The position numbers and the translations under genes were made by a program. The notes beneath the pieces were generated by a model. It was not told the origin of the DNA and ran no database searches. It was given only the letters and a program-made list of their open reading frames with translations. A DNA stretch of 64,000 bases from Talpa occidentalis (taxonomy: Eukaryota > Chordata > Mammalia > Eulipotyphla > Talpidae). Within the stretch, counting starts at the first letter, position 1. The number at the start of each line of letters is the position of its first letter. Of the stretch, positions 24,692 to 35,825 are shown in pieces. The DNA is taken from contig NW_023601212.1 of assembly GCF_014898055.3 (NCBI RefSeq), positions 51,200,329 to 51,264,328 on the forward strand, in the 5' to 3' direction.

Positions 24692-24981
24692 TTTTTTTTT
24701 TAAGATTTATTTATTGATTGAGTGATACATACATACAAGTACTGGGTACAGTCAGAAGCGCGGGAGGGTGAGAGAATTCACCAGAGCCAGAGTGGGGAGC
24801 AGAGCAGGCAGAAGGACCAAAGTACACTGCTGAGGGGAGCAGTGGGCGGCAGGAGAGGTCTGTGTGCCATGTGGGATCCTCCTCTGATGGCTGGGGAGCA
24901 GCCGGGGATTGAACTGGCACTGCAGAGGCTGCGGGCAGCTTCGCAACCCAGCGCTCAACCGCTGCGCCACCGGGGAGGCCC
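24692..24981 (-). mobile_element. tRNA-derived SINE, type I
   Basis: Reverse copy with exact flanks tattttttactt (24680-24691 and 24982-24993). The tail carries a gattgagtgatacatacata variant. It is a close relative of the copy at 25156. Confidence 0.93.
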
Positions 24982-25155
24982 TATTTTTTACTTCTTTGGA
25001 TGGTGGAGACTGCAGATGTGTAAGTATGTGGTATATTTTAGCATTACAAATAGGGCAGCAGAGATTTTGATAAACACATAGATGATGAATCTACAACCAG
25101 TATTTCTTTAAAAAGATAAGAGTTATAGTGGTTGATATTTCAAGATAGTATTTTT

Positions 25156-25428
25156 TTTTAAAGATTTATTTATTTATTTATACAAGCACTGTGTACAGTC
25201 AGAAGTGCAGGAGGGTAAGAGAATTCACCAGAGCCAGAGTGGGGAGCAGAGCAGGCAGAAGGACCAAAGTACACTGTTGAGGGGAGCAGTGGGCGGCAGG
25301 AGAGGTCTGCACGCCATGTGGAACCTTCCTCCGGTGGCCGGAGGACAGCGGGGGATAGAACCGGTGCTGCAGAGGCTGCGGGCAGCTTCGCAACCCAGCA
25401 CTCAACCGCTGAGCCACCCGGGAGGCCC
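25156..25428 (-). mobile_element. tRNA-derived SINE, type I
   Basis: Reverse copy with an exact 17-bp duplication ttcaagatagtattttt (25139-25155 and from 25429). Low divergence and clean flanks imply a recent insertion. Confidence 0.95.
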
Positions 25429-25439
25429 TTCAAGATAGT

Positions 25440-26690
25440 ATTTTTAAAGCAACTTTGTATAAAATTATTATCTGATGCCAGTTTTGGAAAAAGTTGTATT
25501 GTTTTAATTCACATTGATATTTACAGTGGTCTTCATGTTTGTATTATTTGTTTTATTGTATTATTTGTATTTATTGTATTATTTGTATTATTTGTTACTC
25601 TGAATATTACTTTTCAATTATCTCCATAAATCATCTCTTCTATCATGCTTTCTGACTGATGCACCCAATATATTAATATCAAAACAGATAATATAAATAC
25701 ATACTTTGGAGAGCTTCACCCTAAAATAAGCTTCTCCTCTTTTTATTTACACTCAGTACAGATTTCCTACTATACTTGTTACTGACAACCTCCAATATAT
25801 GTGGAATACATGACATGAAAGCTCAGATATATTTAAGTAAGGTCTATATAGAAAAGTAGGGAAATTTAATTTTAATGAAAACAGATTGAGCAACAACATT
25901 TAATATTTGTAAGCCTGTAATGATATTTCTTAGACATGTCAGTCATGTTGTCTGCCATGTGCCCAGGCCTTTCTAGGTGAATCTTCCCCATTTATCGTCA
26001 CTGCAGTCCTGTGCAGCCTCATTTTACTCTGCTCAGTCTTCCTCATCCTGCTGCACAATGGCTGATTAGGCCAGACATAGTGAAGGGCAGTGAGAAGATT
26101 CCTGGATTTCTTAATAATCTGTGATGTGGCTTAGCAGCAAAAAAAAAAAAAGAAAGTAAAAGAATGTATGGACTAGTCAGATTCAATCTCCAGAATTTAA
26201 ACTAAGAAAGATGCATATAACTGAGTATATAATAGCTGATATTAAACTTAAAAGATGAAATGGGGAAGTCTTAAAGATAGTCATGAAAGTAGATAGTGTC
26301 TAATGTATAAGCATCATGGTAAAAGTCTAAGAAAGATGTACTCGAATATCTTAAAAGTGTAAGAGAGAAAGAAGAAAGAAATGTTTGGGGGGAGAGATGT
26401 GGAGAGAGAAAAAAGGGGAAAAGCAAGTTACTAATAAGAGGTAAAATTAGACATACATAAAAGGAGAATAAATACTAATATATAATTTATTTAAAATAGG
26501 TGAGTAGTAATAATAATAATAGAATAGAATAATAAAATAGATAAGGATTCTGAGTCACTGAGACAGGAAACTGAGCCATGGGGAGGCAGAATGGCATGTG
26601 TGAGTGACACAAATGCAGTGGATGGGGAATGAACATTGGTTTCTCAGCAGTGACACTTCAGAACCTTCCTCTTCAACAGTGAGGTGGCTG
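25440..26690. other. Unassigned; simple repeats at 25546-25596 and 26508-26545
   Basis: An imperfect array of tattatttg units and an (AAT)n-like tract are the only structured parts. The rest is A-rich, unrecognised sequence. Confidence 0.35.
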
Positions 26691-26692
26691 AA

Positions 26693-26857
26693 CAGTGGTT
26701 CTCAATTGGTGGGTCCCTGGAGCAGCAGCAATGGGGAACTTTGTAGAAATGCAAATTTTCATTTTTGCAACTCTACAGGTGGGACTCACCCAGCATTCTG
26801 TATTTTAATAGTCCTGAAAATGATTGTGATTTTTTCCTCAGGTTTGGGAAACTTTGT
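26693..26857 (+). repeat. MER20 (hAT-Charlie DNA transposon)
   Basis: It opens with cagtggttctcaattggtgg and ccctggagcagcagcaatgg, followed by gaaatgcaaattttc. It ends with a degraded inverted terminus ggtttgggaaactttg. This is the order of the non-autonomous MER20 element, about 220 bp at full length. Confidence 0.75.
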
Positions 26858-28550
26858 GGTAGAGAAGGCCCATGGTCTCCTACCATTTTCAATTCTTCCT
26901 GTCTCTTCATGGCCCATCATGGAAAGTGCCTCCTCTTCCTGTGGTTTGGGTTGTTTAATCAACAACAAGGTCCTGCGCATCCTTATCCTTATAACTACTT
27001 TCAGTTATCTGAGATGGTTTGAGTTTTTTGTTACTTGAAATTAAAAGATCTAGCTAAAACAAACATTTTAGACTACTGGACTATGTTTGCTTTGATGGGA
27101 CTTATTACCCAGGGAAGGTTCTATTTCTGGAAGCATGTAGTAGGCTAGGACACTCATACCTATGCTATACACATGCCACAGGAAATAGCTAAGAAAGGTG
27201 GTATGAACACATCCATAATCTTCAAAGCACCAGAGAATTAAAAAAAAAAAACAATAAAGGGTCAGCTGGCCAAAATCTCAGAGGGAAGTGGGAACCCAGA
27301 AATGTCCATGGAACACCGAAATCACTTCTGCTTGAGAACCCTGGCCACATATTATTCTAAGTTGGGGAACCTGGTCACTGTGAGCACAGGACTCACACAT
27401 GGTAGGGAGAATAAGAGGAGACATTTTTCCTGTAGGAAGCTGAAATCCCAAGGACTATACCCCCAGAATAAGGGGGAATGAGAAGTCAGCACTCGCTGCC
27501 CTCCTGTGCCAAAAGTGGTCACTTTAGTGCTTAGTAGAAGGCACAAAACTCCAAGCCAGGTGGAATAAACCAGTCATTGAGAAGCACTGCTGTTCTCCAG
27601 GATGTGCTGCTTGAAAACCCCCACCTGTGCTATTGAAGGAATGGTAGGTGTTAGTACCCTGTGTGTGCTAGGCATCTGATGTATGTCTAGTAAAAACAAT
27701 TGCAAATCCTAGGTTTCTGGAAATTCCCGCAAATAATGTCATGAGTAAAATGGGAAAATAACAGTAAAATGTAACCAAACACACAAGGAAGCTAGTCACT
27801 AAGGACAGGAACCAGCAGGAACAATCAACTATCCAAAAAGACCTACAAAAGCTTAAGACTTAGGCAGTGTTACACAGATTATAGAATACAATACTCTCTT
27901 TAAAGAAGTAAAATAAACTTGAAAATAGTTTAAGGAAAAAGGAAACTAAAATCCTAGTCTATTTGCAAAAAAAAATGAGAATTTAGAGAAATGATAAAGA
28001 AAAATTTAACTTATGGGTTGAAAACAAAGTATTAATACACATTTTCTACTTGGAGTAACCTGTATTTTTTTTTTTTTTTTTTTTAGTGACCAGAAAATAG
28101 CCAGCATCCTCTCGACTACTTACTGTAGTCTTTCCAAAGTGTGACTTTTATTAGGGTGAAGAGCATGTACCAGAATATAATGTACTTAGATTACTCATCT
28201 GGTAAATTGTCATTACTCACACTTATTTTGTAACCTGTATTTTTGACGAGTCGATTTTGCAAGATGTATTTTATGCAGTTAACTTTCTATTGAAATTTAT
28301 TTGAAATTAATGCATTAATGACATGCTTTGATTAGTATTTTAAATTCTGTGTTGTCAGTATGCAAAGATAATTAAAGATCTTTTCCAAATTCAACTGAAA
28401 TATAGATACAGACATTGATGTAGTTTTTGAACAAGCTCTTAACAGAATAAGCAATGGTCTAACATTGATCTTGATTACCTGAATATATATGAACACTTAG
28501 TGATTTTAAGTCTAAATATTTCAGTTAACTGGGGTTGTTTTTCTATTTTA
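26858..28550. other. Unassigned; T run at about 28061-28084
   Basis: No gene or repeat family is recognised apart from the homopolymer. Confidence 0.3.
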
Positions 28551-28559
28551 TTTATAAAT

Positions 28560-28637
28560 TTGTATTAAAGTGTTTAAGGGAGGAGATGTGCCCACCCAGT
28601 GGACTATGATGGAAGATTATTGGTGCTTTGGTGGTTG
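28560..28637 (+). repeat. L1 3' UTR, left of an insert
   Basis: The segment gtggactatgatggaagatt resembles the 3' UTR text of the forward L1 at 13400-13440. It is interrupted by the LTR-like insert and resumes at 29260. Confidence 0.5.
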
Positions 28638-29259
28638 TGTTACAGGACAGGGAGCAGGACACCCCAAAACCTCCAAACCTGCCTGCTCTAACTAGATTCT
28701 TCCATTCCACAACATCAAGACAAAGCATACACTAGTGAGTAACACTTCCAATGGAAAGGAACTTTAATACAATTAGTGTGCAATACAGAAAAGGGAGAGA
28801 ATGGGGAAGAATATAGTTTTCAAATCAAGCACCCGGAGTTACCCATCCCCTCATGGGTAAATGCCCAGCCAAACAGGGTTGGCCCAAAGCAAGGCCACTG
28901 CGGCCTGAAAGCCTTCCACAAGTCTAAGGCACCTCCTGGGGGGACCCATAGAAAAAGGCAGAAGGGACCCATCATATCTGGGGCAAAAGGAGCAAAATCA
29001 AGACAAATGCTGCCATTGTTAACCTCCTCACGGGTCTCTCACCCACATCTGTTTCAACCAGTCCAAGGCCAAGAAGCAAGCGCAGTTTCTTCACATGTCT
29101 CTGCTCCATGTGCCTCCTCCTGGTCTCCTTCTGGCTCTCATCCTTCTTCCTCTTTCATCAGTCTCCTCCCTAGCTTCTTCTCTCTGTTCATCTTCACCCT
29201 ACCTTGGGTGGGGCAGGGAATCTGGAACCTTCCCTTTTTCTAGGGACCACCCTGTTACA
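28638..29259 (-). mobile_element. Putative solo LTR, reverse
   Basis: A 622 bp segment with tgttaca at both plus-strand ends. Read on the minus strand it therefore begins TGTAACAGGG and ends CTGTAACA, the TG...CA form of an LTR. The flanks are gtggttg and gtgggtg. It interrupts an L1 3' end that is otherwise continuous. The 155-codon forward ORF inside has no known domain. Confidence 0.5.
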
Positions 29260-29351
29260 GTGGGTGTGGTGTGATAACATATTTGTACGGTGTGACCCTG
29301 TACTCCTAAATCACATACAGTATTGTAAATCAGCATTACCTTAATAAACAT
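29260..29351 (+). repeat. L1 3' terminus, right of the insert
   Basis: It reads gtgggtgtggtgtgataaca, then gtaaatcagcattaccttaa and ataaacataattaaaaaa, the same terminus as the L1 ending at 13525. Confidence 0.7.
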
Positions 29352-29414
29352 AATTAAAAAATAGACTATCAGTACATTTGGAAGAAATGCAAAGATATGA
29401 TTATAAGGTCAATT
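29308..29414 (+). repeat. Left arm of a perfect 107-bp inverted repeat
   Basis: Covers the L1 terminus plus 63 bases of flank. Every base pairs with 31938-32044. Because the L1 continues leftwards only here, this arm is likely the source copy. Confidence 0.97.
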
Positions 29415-29965
29415 TTCTAAGCATGCAAATGGAGAGTTTGGACCCTGCCGGCAAGTAACTGATTAAACAGTAAAATGATCTATGTTCCCTAGAGAGTAAT
29501 ATCAGTTTTCAGAACTGGTAGAATTTATAATTGAGGCTTAGAGTGTAGAAAGGATAGAACCACTGTTTTTCTAACTGTGAATAAAGGAATCTGCAAATGT
29601 TGGATAGGTAATACCCAACTCATCCCTGGAGATGCTAATTATTCTTTAAGAATGTGGTAATGAGGTGAAACATACTGTGTGCCAGCAGGCATAATAGATC
29701 ATATTTCATATCACTCATTTAAATCAAGGCATTCATTTTCATTACAAGATAGAGTCAGCGATAGAAACGGAGGCAAATTGTGGGGAAAATAAAGTTTAGC
29801 AAGTACAGACAATACGCCACACAATAGTTGGCTCTTGAAATGCTGATCTCATTTACTTGCAGCCAGACTTGTTGAAAGATGGTGATAGGAAGAAAAACAA
29901 AAATCCCCTCAGTGGTGCAATATTAATAGCCCTTAGCAAGGAAAAATATAAAGTTCATATTAAAT

Positions 29966-30025
29966 GCCATAAAAGATAATTTTGTTTTATGCAACACAAA
30001 GCCAAGGAGGAGGGGGTTATAGTTT
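29966..30025 (+). repeat. Direct repeat, copy 1
   Basis: A 60-base segment (core gcaacacaaagccaaggagg) repeated in the same orientation at 31640-31699 with about 7 differences. Confidence 0.9.
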
Positions 30026-30214
30026 CCACTTAAAATATTTCCTCAACCTTCATTTACCAAATACCCATTATTTCAAAATATAAGGAAAGAGATAGATCTC
30101 GTCCAAAAAGTGTACAATATGTATAATCAAGAGCCAGGTGCACCTTATAGGTGAGAGTAAGTTGCATCTTACATATAATGAATGTTTTCATGTCTTGATT
30201 TGTGCTCTGTTTTT

Positions 30215-30371
30215 TTTTTAAAAATTCATTTATTTATGCATATAAGAGCTGGGGTATAGACCGGAGGTGTGGGGGGGGTGTGTGTGAGGAATCACCAAAG
30301 ATAGAGTGGGGAGCAGAACAGGCAGATTGACTGAAATACACTGCTGAGGGGAGCAGTGAGCGGGTGAGACA
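30215..30371 (-). mobile_element. tRNA-derived SINE, type II, 3' part (split)
   Basis: Tail half of a reverse SINE, from the A-rich tail to the body at about 30371, where an LTR interrupts it. The other half is at 31196-31319. Outer flanks tgtgctctgttttt (from 30201) and tgtgctatgctttt (from 31320) are the SINE's own target duplication. Confidence 0.92.
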
Positions 30372-31195
30372 TGCTGCACCCCCCCCTGCAGTGACCTTCA
30401 GGGCTAATGGCTGTTGCCATGGTCCCTGAGGTCCGGCGTGGGCAAGGAACCATGCGCGCAGGGGGAGAACAGCAAACTCCCTAAGATGCAGAGAAGCCGA
30501 ATGCCTGCCAAGAAATAATGACCACCAGAAGCTGCCACAAAGATGATTAAAAGAAATGCTGACCACCTGGAACCTTATCTCGCTTTCTCAAGGCCCACAA
30601 ACTTTATTCTGCTACAACTGTCTCTCTAAAATCTTTCCTTTTTCTGGTCATTGATTGCTAATTTAAAAATATAAATAATTTAATAAACAGGCTAATCCAA
30701 ATGAAACATTACTAACACTGTGTAATAATAGAATTGTTAGTTTAATAATCTTTCTATTATGTGTTTGACTTTAGTACCTATGATATTAACTGCATTATAA
30801 AATAAATTCACCCATGACAATTAATTATGAGTAAAAATGAGTAGGTAATAGTGATAGTTAGTGCAACTAGAAAATAATTATATAGAACAGTAGAAAGAAT
30901 TTATAGCCTGTCCAATTAGGAATGAGGCTAGGTCCAGGTGTAACTTCGGACATAAATCACTGCCCTGTCAATTAAGCTAAGCCTATGAACAAACTGATCT
31001 CTTTGATGTTCACTGTTCCTATGCCTTTAGAAAAAACATATATATACTGACCACTAGCTTAATAAAGGTGCACTCAGATTTTCACTCTCTTGAAGTGTGT
31101 CTGTGTGTCATTTATTCATCGAATCCCTGACCACCCTGCGCAATCTCTCAACCCTGAGACAGCCTCATCGTCCATCGCTGTGCTGGTCCGCGGCA
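30372..31195 (+). mobile_element. Solo LTR of an endogenous retrovirus
   Basis: An 824 bp insert inside a SINE. It starts TGCTGC, ends CGGCA and is flanked by an exact 5-bp duplication agaca (30367-30371 and 31196-31200). A TATA-like acatatatata lies near 31037 and a polyadenylation signal AATAAA at 31061-31066, giving a plausible U3-R-U5 order on the plus strand. No internal retroviral genes are present. The U5 style suggests a class II element, but that is inference. Confidence 0.85.
31061..31066 (+). promoter_or_regulatory. LTR polyadenylation signal
   Basis: AATAAA about 24 bases after the TATA-like stretch, followed by a gtgcactcag cleavage-type context. It marks the likely R region of the solo LTR. 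Confidence 0.6.
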
Positions 31196-31319
31196 AGACA
31201 GGAGAGGTCTGCTGCACCATGTGGGTCAGCTCCCTGGCTGGAGATAGAGCTCATATTCAAGTGACTGGCCATAGCTTCCTAGAGCTGAGACTTAACCCCT
31301 TGCACCACCAGGGAGACCC
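31196..31319 (-). mobile_element. tRNA-derived SINE, type II, 5' part (split)
   Basis: Head half of the interrupted SINE, ending with the tRNA-like cttgcaccaccagggag on the plus strand. Confidence 0.92.
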
Positions 31320-31443
31320 TGTGCTATGCTTTTGTGCTCTTCTCCTATACTTCAGCTGTGAATTAAAAGACAGGTTAGTCAAAGTGAGAACATTTAAAGG
31401 AGAGGGCTGATTTAACAGGAAAATCCACATTGAAATGAGTTGG

Positions 31444-31523
31444 TGAGATCTTGGAGGTAAGACCTTGGAGTAGGTAAGACCTTGGAATAGGTGAGACCTT
31501 GGAGTAGGTGAGACTTTGGAGAT
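31444..31523. repeat. 17-bp minisatellite, about 4.6 units
   Basis: Tandem units of gaccttggagtaggtga with one- or two-base variants. Confidence 0.93.
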
Positions 31524-31639
31524 GCTCCAGAGAATGGTGGAACTGAAAGAGTTCATACATTTATGCTGCATCTGCCACTTGAAAGAGTCAACAAACAAAT
31601 TTAAGGAGTTTGGCTTTAGTTCTATGAGTTAATGCAAGT

Positions 31640-31699
31640 GGCATAAAAGATAATTTTGCTGAATGCAACACAAAGCCAAGGAGGAGGGAGATAGAGTTT
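31640..31699 (+). repeat. Direct repeat, copy 2
   Basis: Partner of 29966-30025 at roughly 88% identity. Confidence 0.9.
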
Positions 31700-31779
31700 T
31701 TATATGTCTAAGTCTTTAAGAAATTAGGGTATTAGTCACATACCTTCAAAATAAAAAAACAACCAGTCTGGTTTAATGG

Positions 31780-31920
31780 AAAAAGCAGATTTTGGAATCA
31801 GAAAGATGTAAATTTGATTATTAGCTCTGAACACTCATTTACGTTTTGATCTTGAAAAAATATTTAATCACATTAACCTATTTCTCATTTAGGAAAGCAT
31901 ATAGTCAGGTTATAATCCTA
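31780..31920 (+). repeat. MIR-like fragment
   Basis: The order gcagattttggaatcagaaag, gtaaatttgattattagctctg and acctatttctcatttaggaa follows a decayed forward MIR. Confidence 0.45.
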
Positions 31921-31937
31921 GAATGATTTTTAAAAAG

Positions 31938-32044
31938 AATTGACCTTATAATCATATCTTTGCATTTCTTCCAAATGTACTGATAGTCTATTTTTTAATT
32001 ATGTTTATTAAGGTAATGCTGATTTACAATACTGTATGTGATTT
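31938..32044 (-). repeat. Right arm of the 107-bp inverted repeat
   Basis: Exact reverse complement of 29308-29414. It stops at 32044, right where a SINE tail begins. Confidence 0.97.
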
Positions 32045-32045
32045 G

Positions 32046-32318
32046 TTTTTTTTTTTTTAATGATTAATTTATTTTTATACAAGAGCTGGGGTACCGGCCA
32101 GAGGCATGGGAGGGTGAGAGGATTCACCAGAGACAGAGTGGGAGCAGAACAGGCAGAAAGACCAAAAACACTGCCGAGGGGAGCATCAGGTAAGACAGGA
32201 GAGATCTGCTGCACAATATGGGAATCTCCTTGGCCAGCCAGGAATTGAACCTGTTCTGCAGAGGCTGCGGACAGCTTCATAGTGCTGCACTCAACCCACT
32301 GTGCCACTGGGGAGGCCC
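32046..32318 (-). mobile_element. tRNA-derived SINE, type II
   Basis: Reverse copy with a long T-rich tail. The flanks gatttgttttt / aattttgttttt are a weak target duplication. Confidence 0.88.
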
Positions 32319-32329
32319 TAAAAATTTTG

Positions 32330-32560
32330 TTTTTATATTACTATGATATGTTGCATAACGACAAGGATACATTCTGAGAAGCGTGTGTGATTTTGTTATT
32401 GTGCAAACATCATAGAGTTTACATTCACAAACTGAGATGGTACAGACTCTATATACCTAGGCTATTTATAGTGACCACTGTCATATATTCTTGCTATCAT
32501 TGACTGAAACTTTGTTATGCCACACATGACTGTGTCTAAAAATTGTGTAAGTAAGCATAA
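32330..32560. repeat. Old dispersed repeat, family uncertain
   Basis: Text such as tgttgcataacgacaaggat and caaacatcatagagtttaca resembles a widespread old mammalian repeat that I cannot name safely. Confidence 0.4.
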
Positions 32561-32699
32561 TCTAAAGTATTTGATTCTTGAGGGAAATTTTACATAATAC
32601 CTCCCTTGACATCATTGTGATGAAAAACAGCCTTTCTGAGTGTTTGGGAATGAGGAGAATTTTTGCATTGGTGTCTAAGAATTTATAGTATGCAGCTCT

Positions 32700-33000
32700 A
32701 TCAGTTACCTTTTGTTGTGTAACAAATTAACCAAAACTCAGTGGTAGAAAATAACTATCATTTAATAAAGTTCACAGTGCTGTGGGTCAGCAATTTTGAC
32801 TGTGCTCAGTTGGCTGGTTTTTTGGTCTTGGCTGGATTCACTGATACTTCTGTGAGAAGCTGCTGAGTCAGCCTTGATAGTCTAGGATAACTGCATCTGA
32901 ATGTCTCACTCCGCCCAGTGTGGTCCTGCATTCTCCAGGATGCTAGCTTAGGCTTTATCCAAGAGAGCAAGTATGCAAATTCTTTGAAAGTTCTGTTTTG
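32700..33000 (+). repeat. Old LTR-like repeat fragment
   Basis: The run cagttaccttttgttgtgta, caaattaaccaaaactcagtgg and acagtgctgtgggtcagcaa resembles a common mammalian LTR-derived repeat. Name not assigned. Confidence 0.45.
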
Positions 33001-33012
33001 GAACTGGGGGGA

Positions 33013-33313
33013 CTGGTCACTGGATTCTCACCCATTCACTTGCAATTTCAAGACACCACTCAGACTCAGGGTGCAACAACAATGGGGTTTATTAACAAAA
33101 GGGTAATTGGGGAAACAAAAAGTATCTAAGGCCACAAATGGCTGGCCACCCTACACCAGATAGTGTCTGCAGTGTCCGGTAGTCCAAATCAAAGTCTGCT
33201 GGTACCAGATGGCACAATTCAGTGAGAGCCTGGAGACTTTGTCTGTCAGGAAGCAGTAGACCAAGTTCCAACTCATGGCAACAGCCGGAAGTGCTCACAG
33301 GTGGCACCCACAG
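33013..33313 (-). repeat. LTR-like repeat, copy A (truncated)
   Basis: Shares the ggtcactg start, the caatttcaagac block, caacaacaatggggt, ctaaggccaca and gtgctcacag with 39563-40050 in the same order. On the minus strand it contains AATAAA (complement of 33088-33093). No TG...CA ends can be proven. Confidence 0.5.
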
Positions 33314-33618
33314 AAAAAAATTTATTTAGCTTTACCCTTTAAATTAGATAAAATGTTGAAGGCAACAATCAGGTCATTACAATATAGAGAAAAACAAGTG
33401 GTTTGCATATGTTAAAAAAGAAGAGAAAATAATCACACAAGGAAATTCAGACATGATTATATATAATATACTAAATATTACATGTATCACATATATAATG
33501 TATGTCATAATGTAACCTATGTGGTTTTTTCCCTGTAGAAATATGGTGCTTTTTTTTTTTAAACAATAAAGCAGTGCACTCCACGTTATATTACCAAAAT
33601 GCAAAAAGAAATGTTTTT

Positions 33619-33885
33619 AAAGATTTATTTATTTATGCATACAAGAACTGGGATACAGGCCAGAGGCATATGTTTGGGGGTGGGGGTGAGAAGATTCACC
33701 AGAGACAGAGTGGGGAACAGAACAGGCTGACTGACTGAAATGCACTGCTGAGGGGAGCAGCAGATGAAACAGGAGAGGTCTGCTGCGCCATATGGGTAGC
33801 TCCCTGGATCTAACTCCTGCTGCAGAGGCTGCGGATAGCTTCACAGTGCTTTGTGGTGCTTTGCACCACCAGGGAGGCCCTCACA
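33619..33885 (-). mobile_element. tRNA-derived SINE, type II
   Basis: Reverse copy flanked by agaaatgtttttaa and agaaatttttaag. The head is short of about 15 bases near 33840. Confidence 0.88.
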
Positions 33886-34079
33886 TAGAAATTTTTAAGA
33901 AATTTGATCTTTGTGAACCTTTAAATAGGACTGGGGAAGGGAGAGTTCTCTTCAGCCCTACACCCTGCCTCCACTTCCAGCATTCTGGAGATGGCCTTTA
34001 TCCATTTTCAGAATTTATAATCTTTATGTGCCCACCACTAATATTTATTTGCTTCCACCATGGGGCAAAAAATTAGCAA

Positions 34080-35650
34080 CACTTTTCTTTCTATTCTGGC
34101 TGAATGAGTAGGAAGTGAAAATACAAGAGACATTTAAGTGCCGACCCTTATGAAGGAAGTATTTCTGATCACCAGATATTAATTAAAGGTAATAGGTTCA
34201 TGCTGCACCCAGCTCAGCACTGGTCTGTCTTACTTGTTTTTACCTCTCCCTTGGTGTGGTAACAGTTTTATGCCATTTCAGAGGAGAACTGTGTGTATCC
34301 TTGCCTATTCCTGGCAAATGGGGCTAAATAGAAATCAATGAGGATAGGCCTCCTTGTAACATTATTATCAGAATCTCACTTCAGATATAAGATTTAGCAA
34401 GGTGTTATTGGTACACTATTACGTTTCTCTAAATAGATTTAAGGGATCGTTCTTATATATGCTCAAAAAGAGGAAGTCCTTGGAACTGTAGCATTCCCGA
34501 ATCCTGATTCCTTTGTACCATGATCAACAGGCTAACAATGTCAAGGTCCCGAACAAAGAGTAGTAACAGTCACCTAGGTTTGGCAGGTCACCACCATGAT
34601 TAAGGTTCTCTCTCTGAGAAGAAAATTTTAGATGTTTCTGAGTGGCCCTTGTCAACTGGGTTTAGCTAATCCATATCCTTTTGGACAAGATTCATCAGGC
34701 TTATGACTTCAATTCTGAGTTCAGTTCCAAGATTCTGGGACTTTCTAAGAATTGACTTCAAACAGGGTGTTTATAAGGCCTGTGTAGACCTTCCTTAGTG
34801 ATAATCCATCCTGACACTGGTCTTACATGAAGATGGTACTGTATGTTTTCTATGCTTAAAGGCATGTCTCAGTGGACAACATTTAATTATGACTGCATTG
34901 GTGGTTCTCCTGCTGACTTGAAGTTAAACTTTTTAAAAGTAGTATACCTCAAGTATAGAATATTTGGATGATAATGACACTATAAAATTTAGAGATTGCT
35001 AACACTCTGTCATAGCCATTATCATCTTAGGTGTATTTAGGCAGAGCCTATCCATTTATAATTTTTTTTCTTGATGTAATTGTGACTAGAACATACTCAT
35101 ATGTCATGGTTTCCTGTGCTGCGTAGTCTTCAGAGCAATTTCACTGAGTAAATGTAAAAAAAATATAATTATTATACTAGATATGTAGGTACTTCCACTT
35201 TTTGTTCATAAGGAATGCCGTAGAAACATCTTTGTGCTAACAGACTTCCTTCTGGGTTTTTGATTGTTTGCCTGGCAAAGATCCCAGACTGGAACCTCTG
35301 TGACAAAGAAAGATAACAATAGACTAAAAGCAATTAAGCAAAATTCAGTTTCTACTTTGGCTTGACAATTTTTTTAACACTCCTTATCTTCCAGAAATGT
35401 GGTTTTTGCTTGTTTTCTCAGACCTGATTGCTTTTCTAGTTTAGTAACTTTTGGAGTCCAAGGACCATCCTGTTCTAGAGCCTGTTCTCAGAGACCCCAA
35501 CCATGCCTCCTGATGAGGAGTGATTTGGACAGTCTCTAGGAATGCACTTGTATAATGACTTCTCTGAATCATTCAGAGAATTGGAAATTATTGTCCCTCT
35601 TAACATTTTAATGATTTTATACTTGATTTGCTGGATTTTTGTCACACTGA
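34080..35650. other. Unassigned non-coding sequence
   Basis: A 1.5 kb stretch without SINEs, recognisable repeats or ORFs above 60 codons. Could be unique or an old, unrecognised repeat. Confidence 0.35.
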
Positions 35651-35654
35651 TTTT

Positions 35655-35825
35655 TCAATTATAATTTTTTATTTATTATTAATTGAGGGACTATTTGGAT
35701 ATCCCCATCAGGTATTACCACATTGGGGCACCCACCACCAAATCACCCATCAAACACCACCATAGTCATTGTGCTTCCTTTTCTCTTTGTTCTTACCCTT
35801 CCCCACCCTTTGACACACTGATTTT
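35655..35825 (-). repeat. L1 3' terminus (old), reverse
   Basis: A T-rich start, then ggatatccccatcaggtatt and cttacccttccccaccctt, like the reverse 3' UTR at 21430-21530. Confidence 0.45.

Noticed and set aside
24711..25433. Repeated Ala/Pro/Cys-rich ORFs over SINE copies
   Set aside because: The same peptides recur at every type I SINE, so they are translations of the SINE body, not genes.
28776..29243. 155-codon forward ORF
   Set aside because: It lies antisense within the putative LTR, with low-complexity Ser/Pro/Leu composition and no motif.
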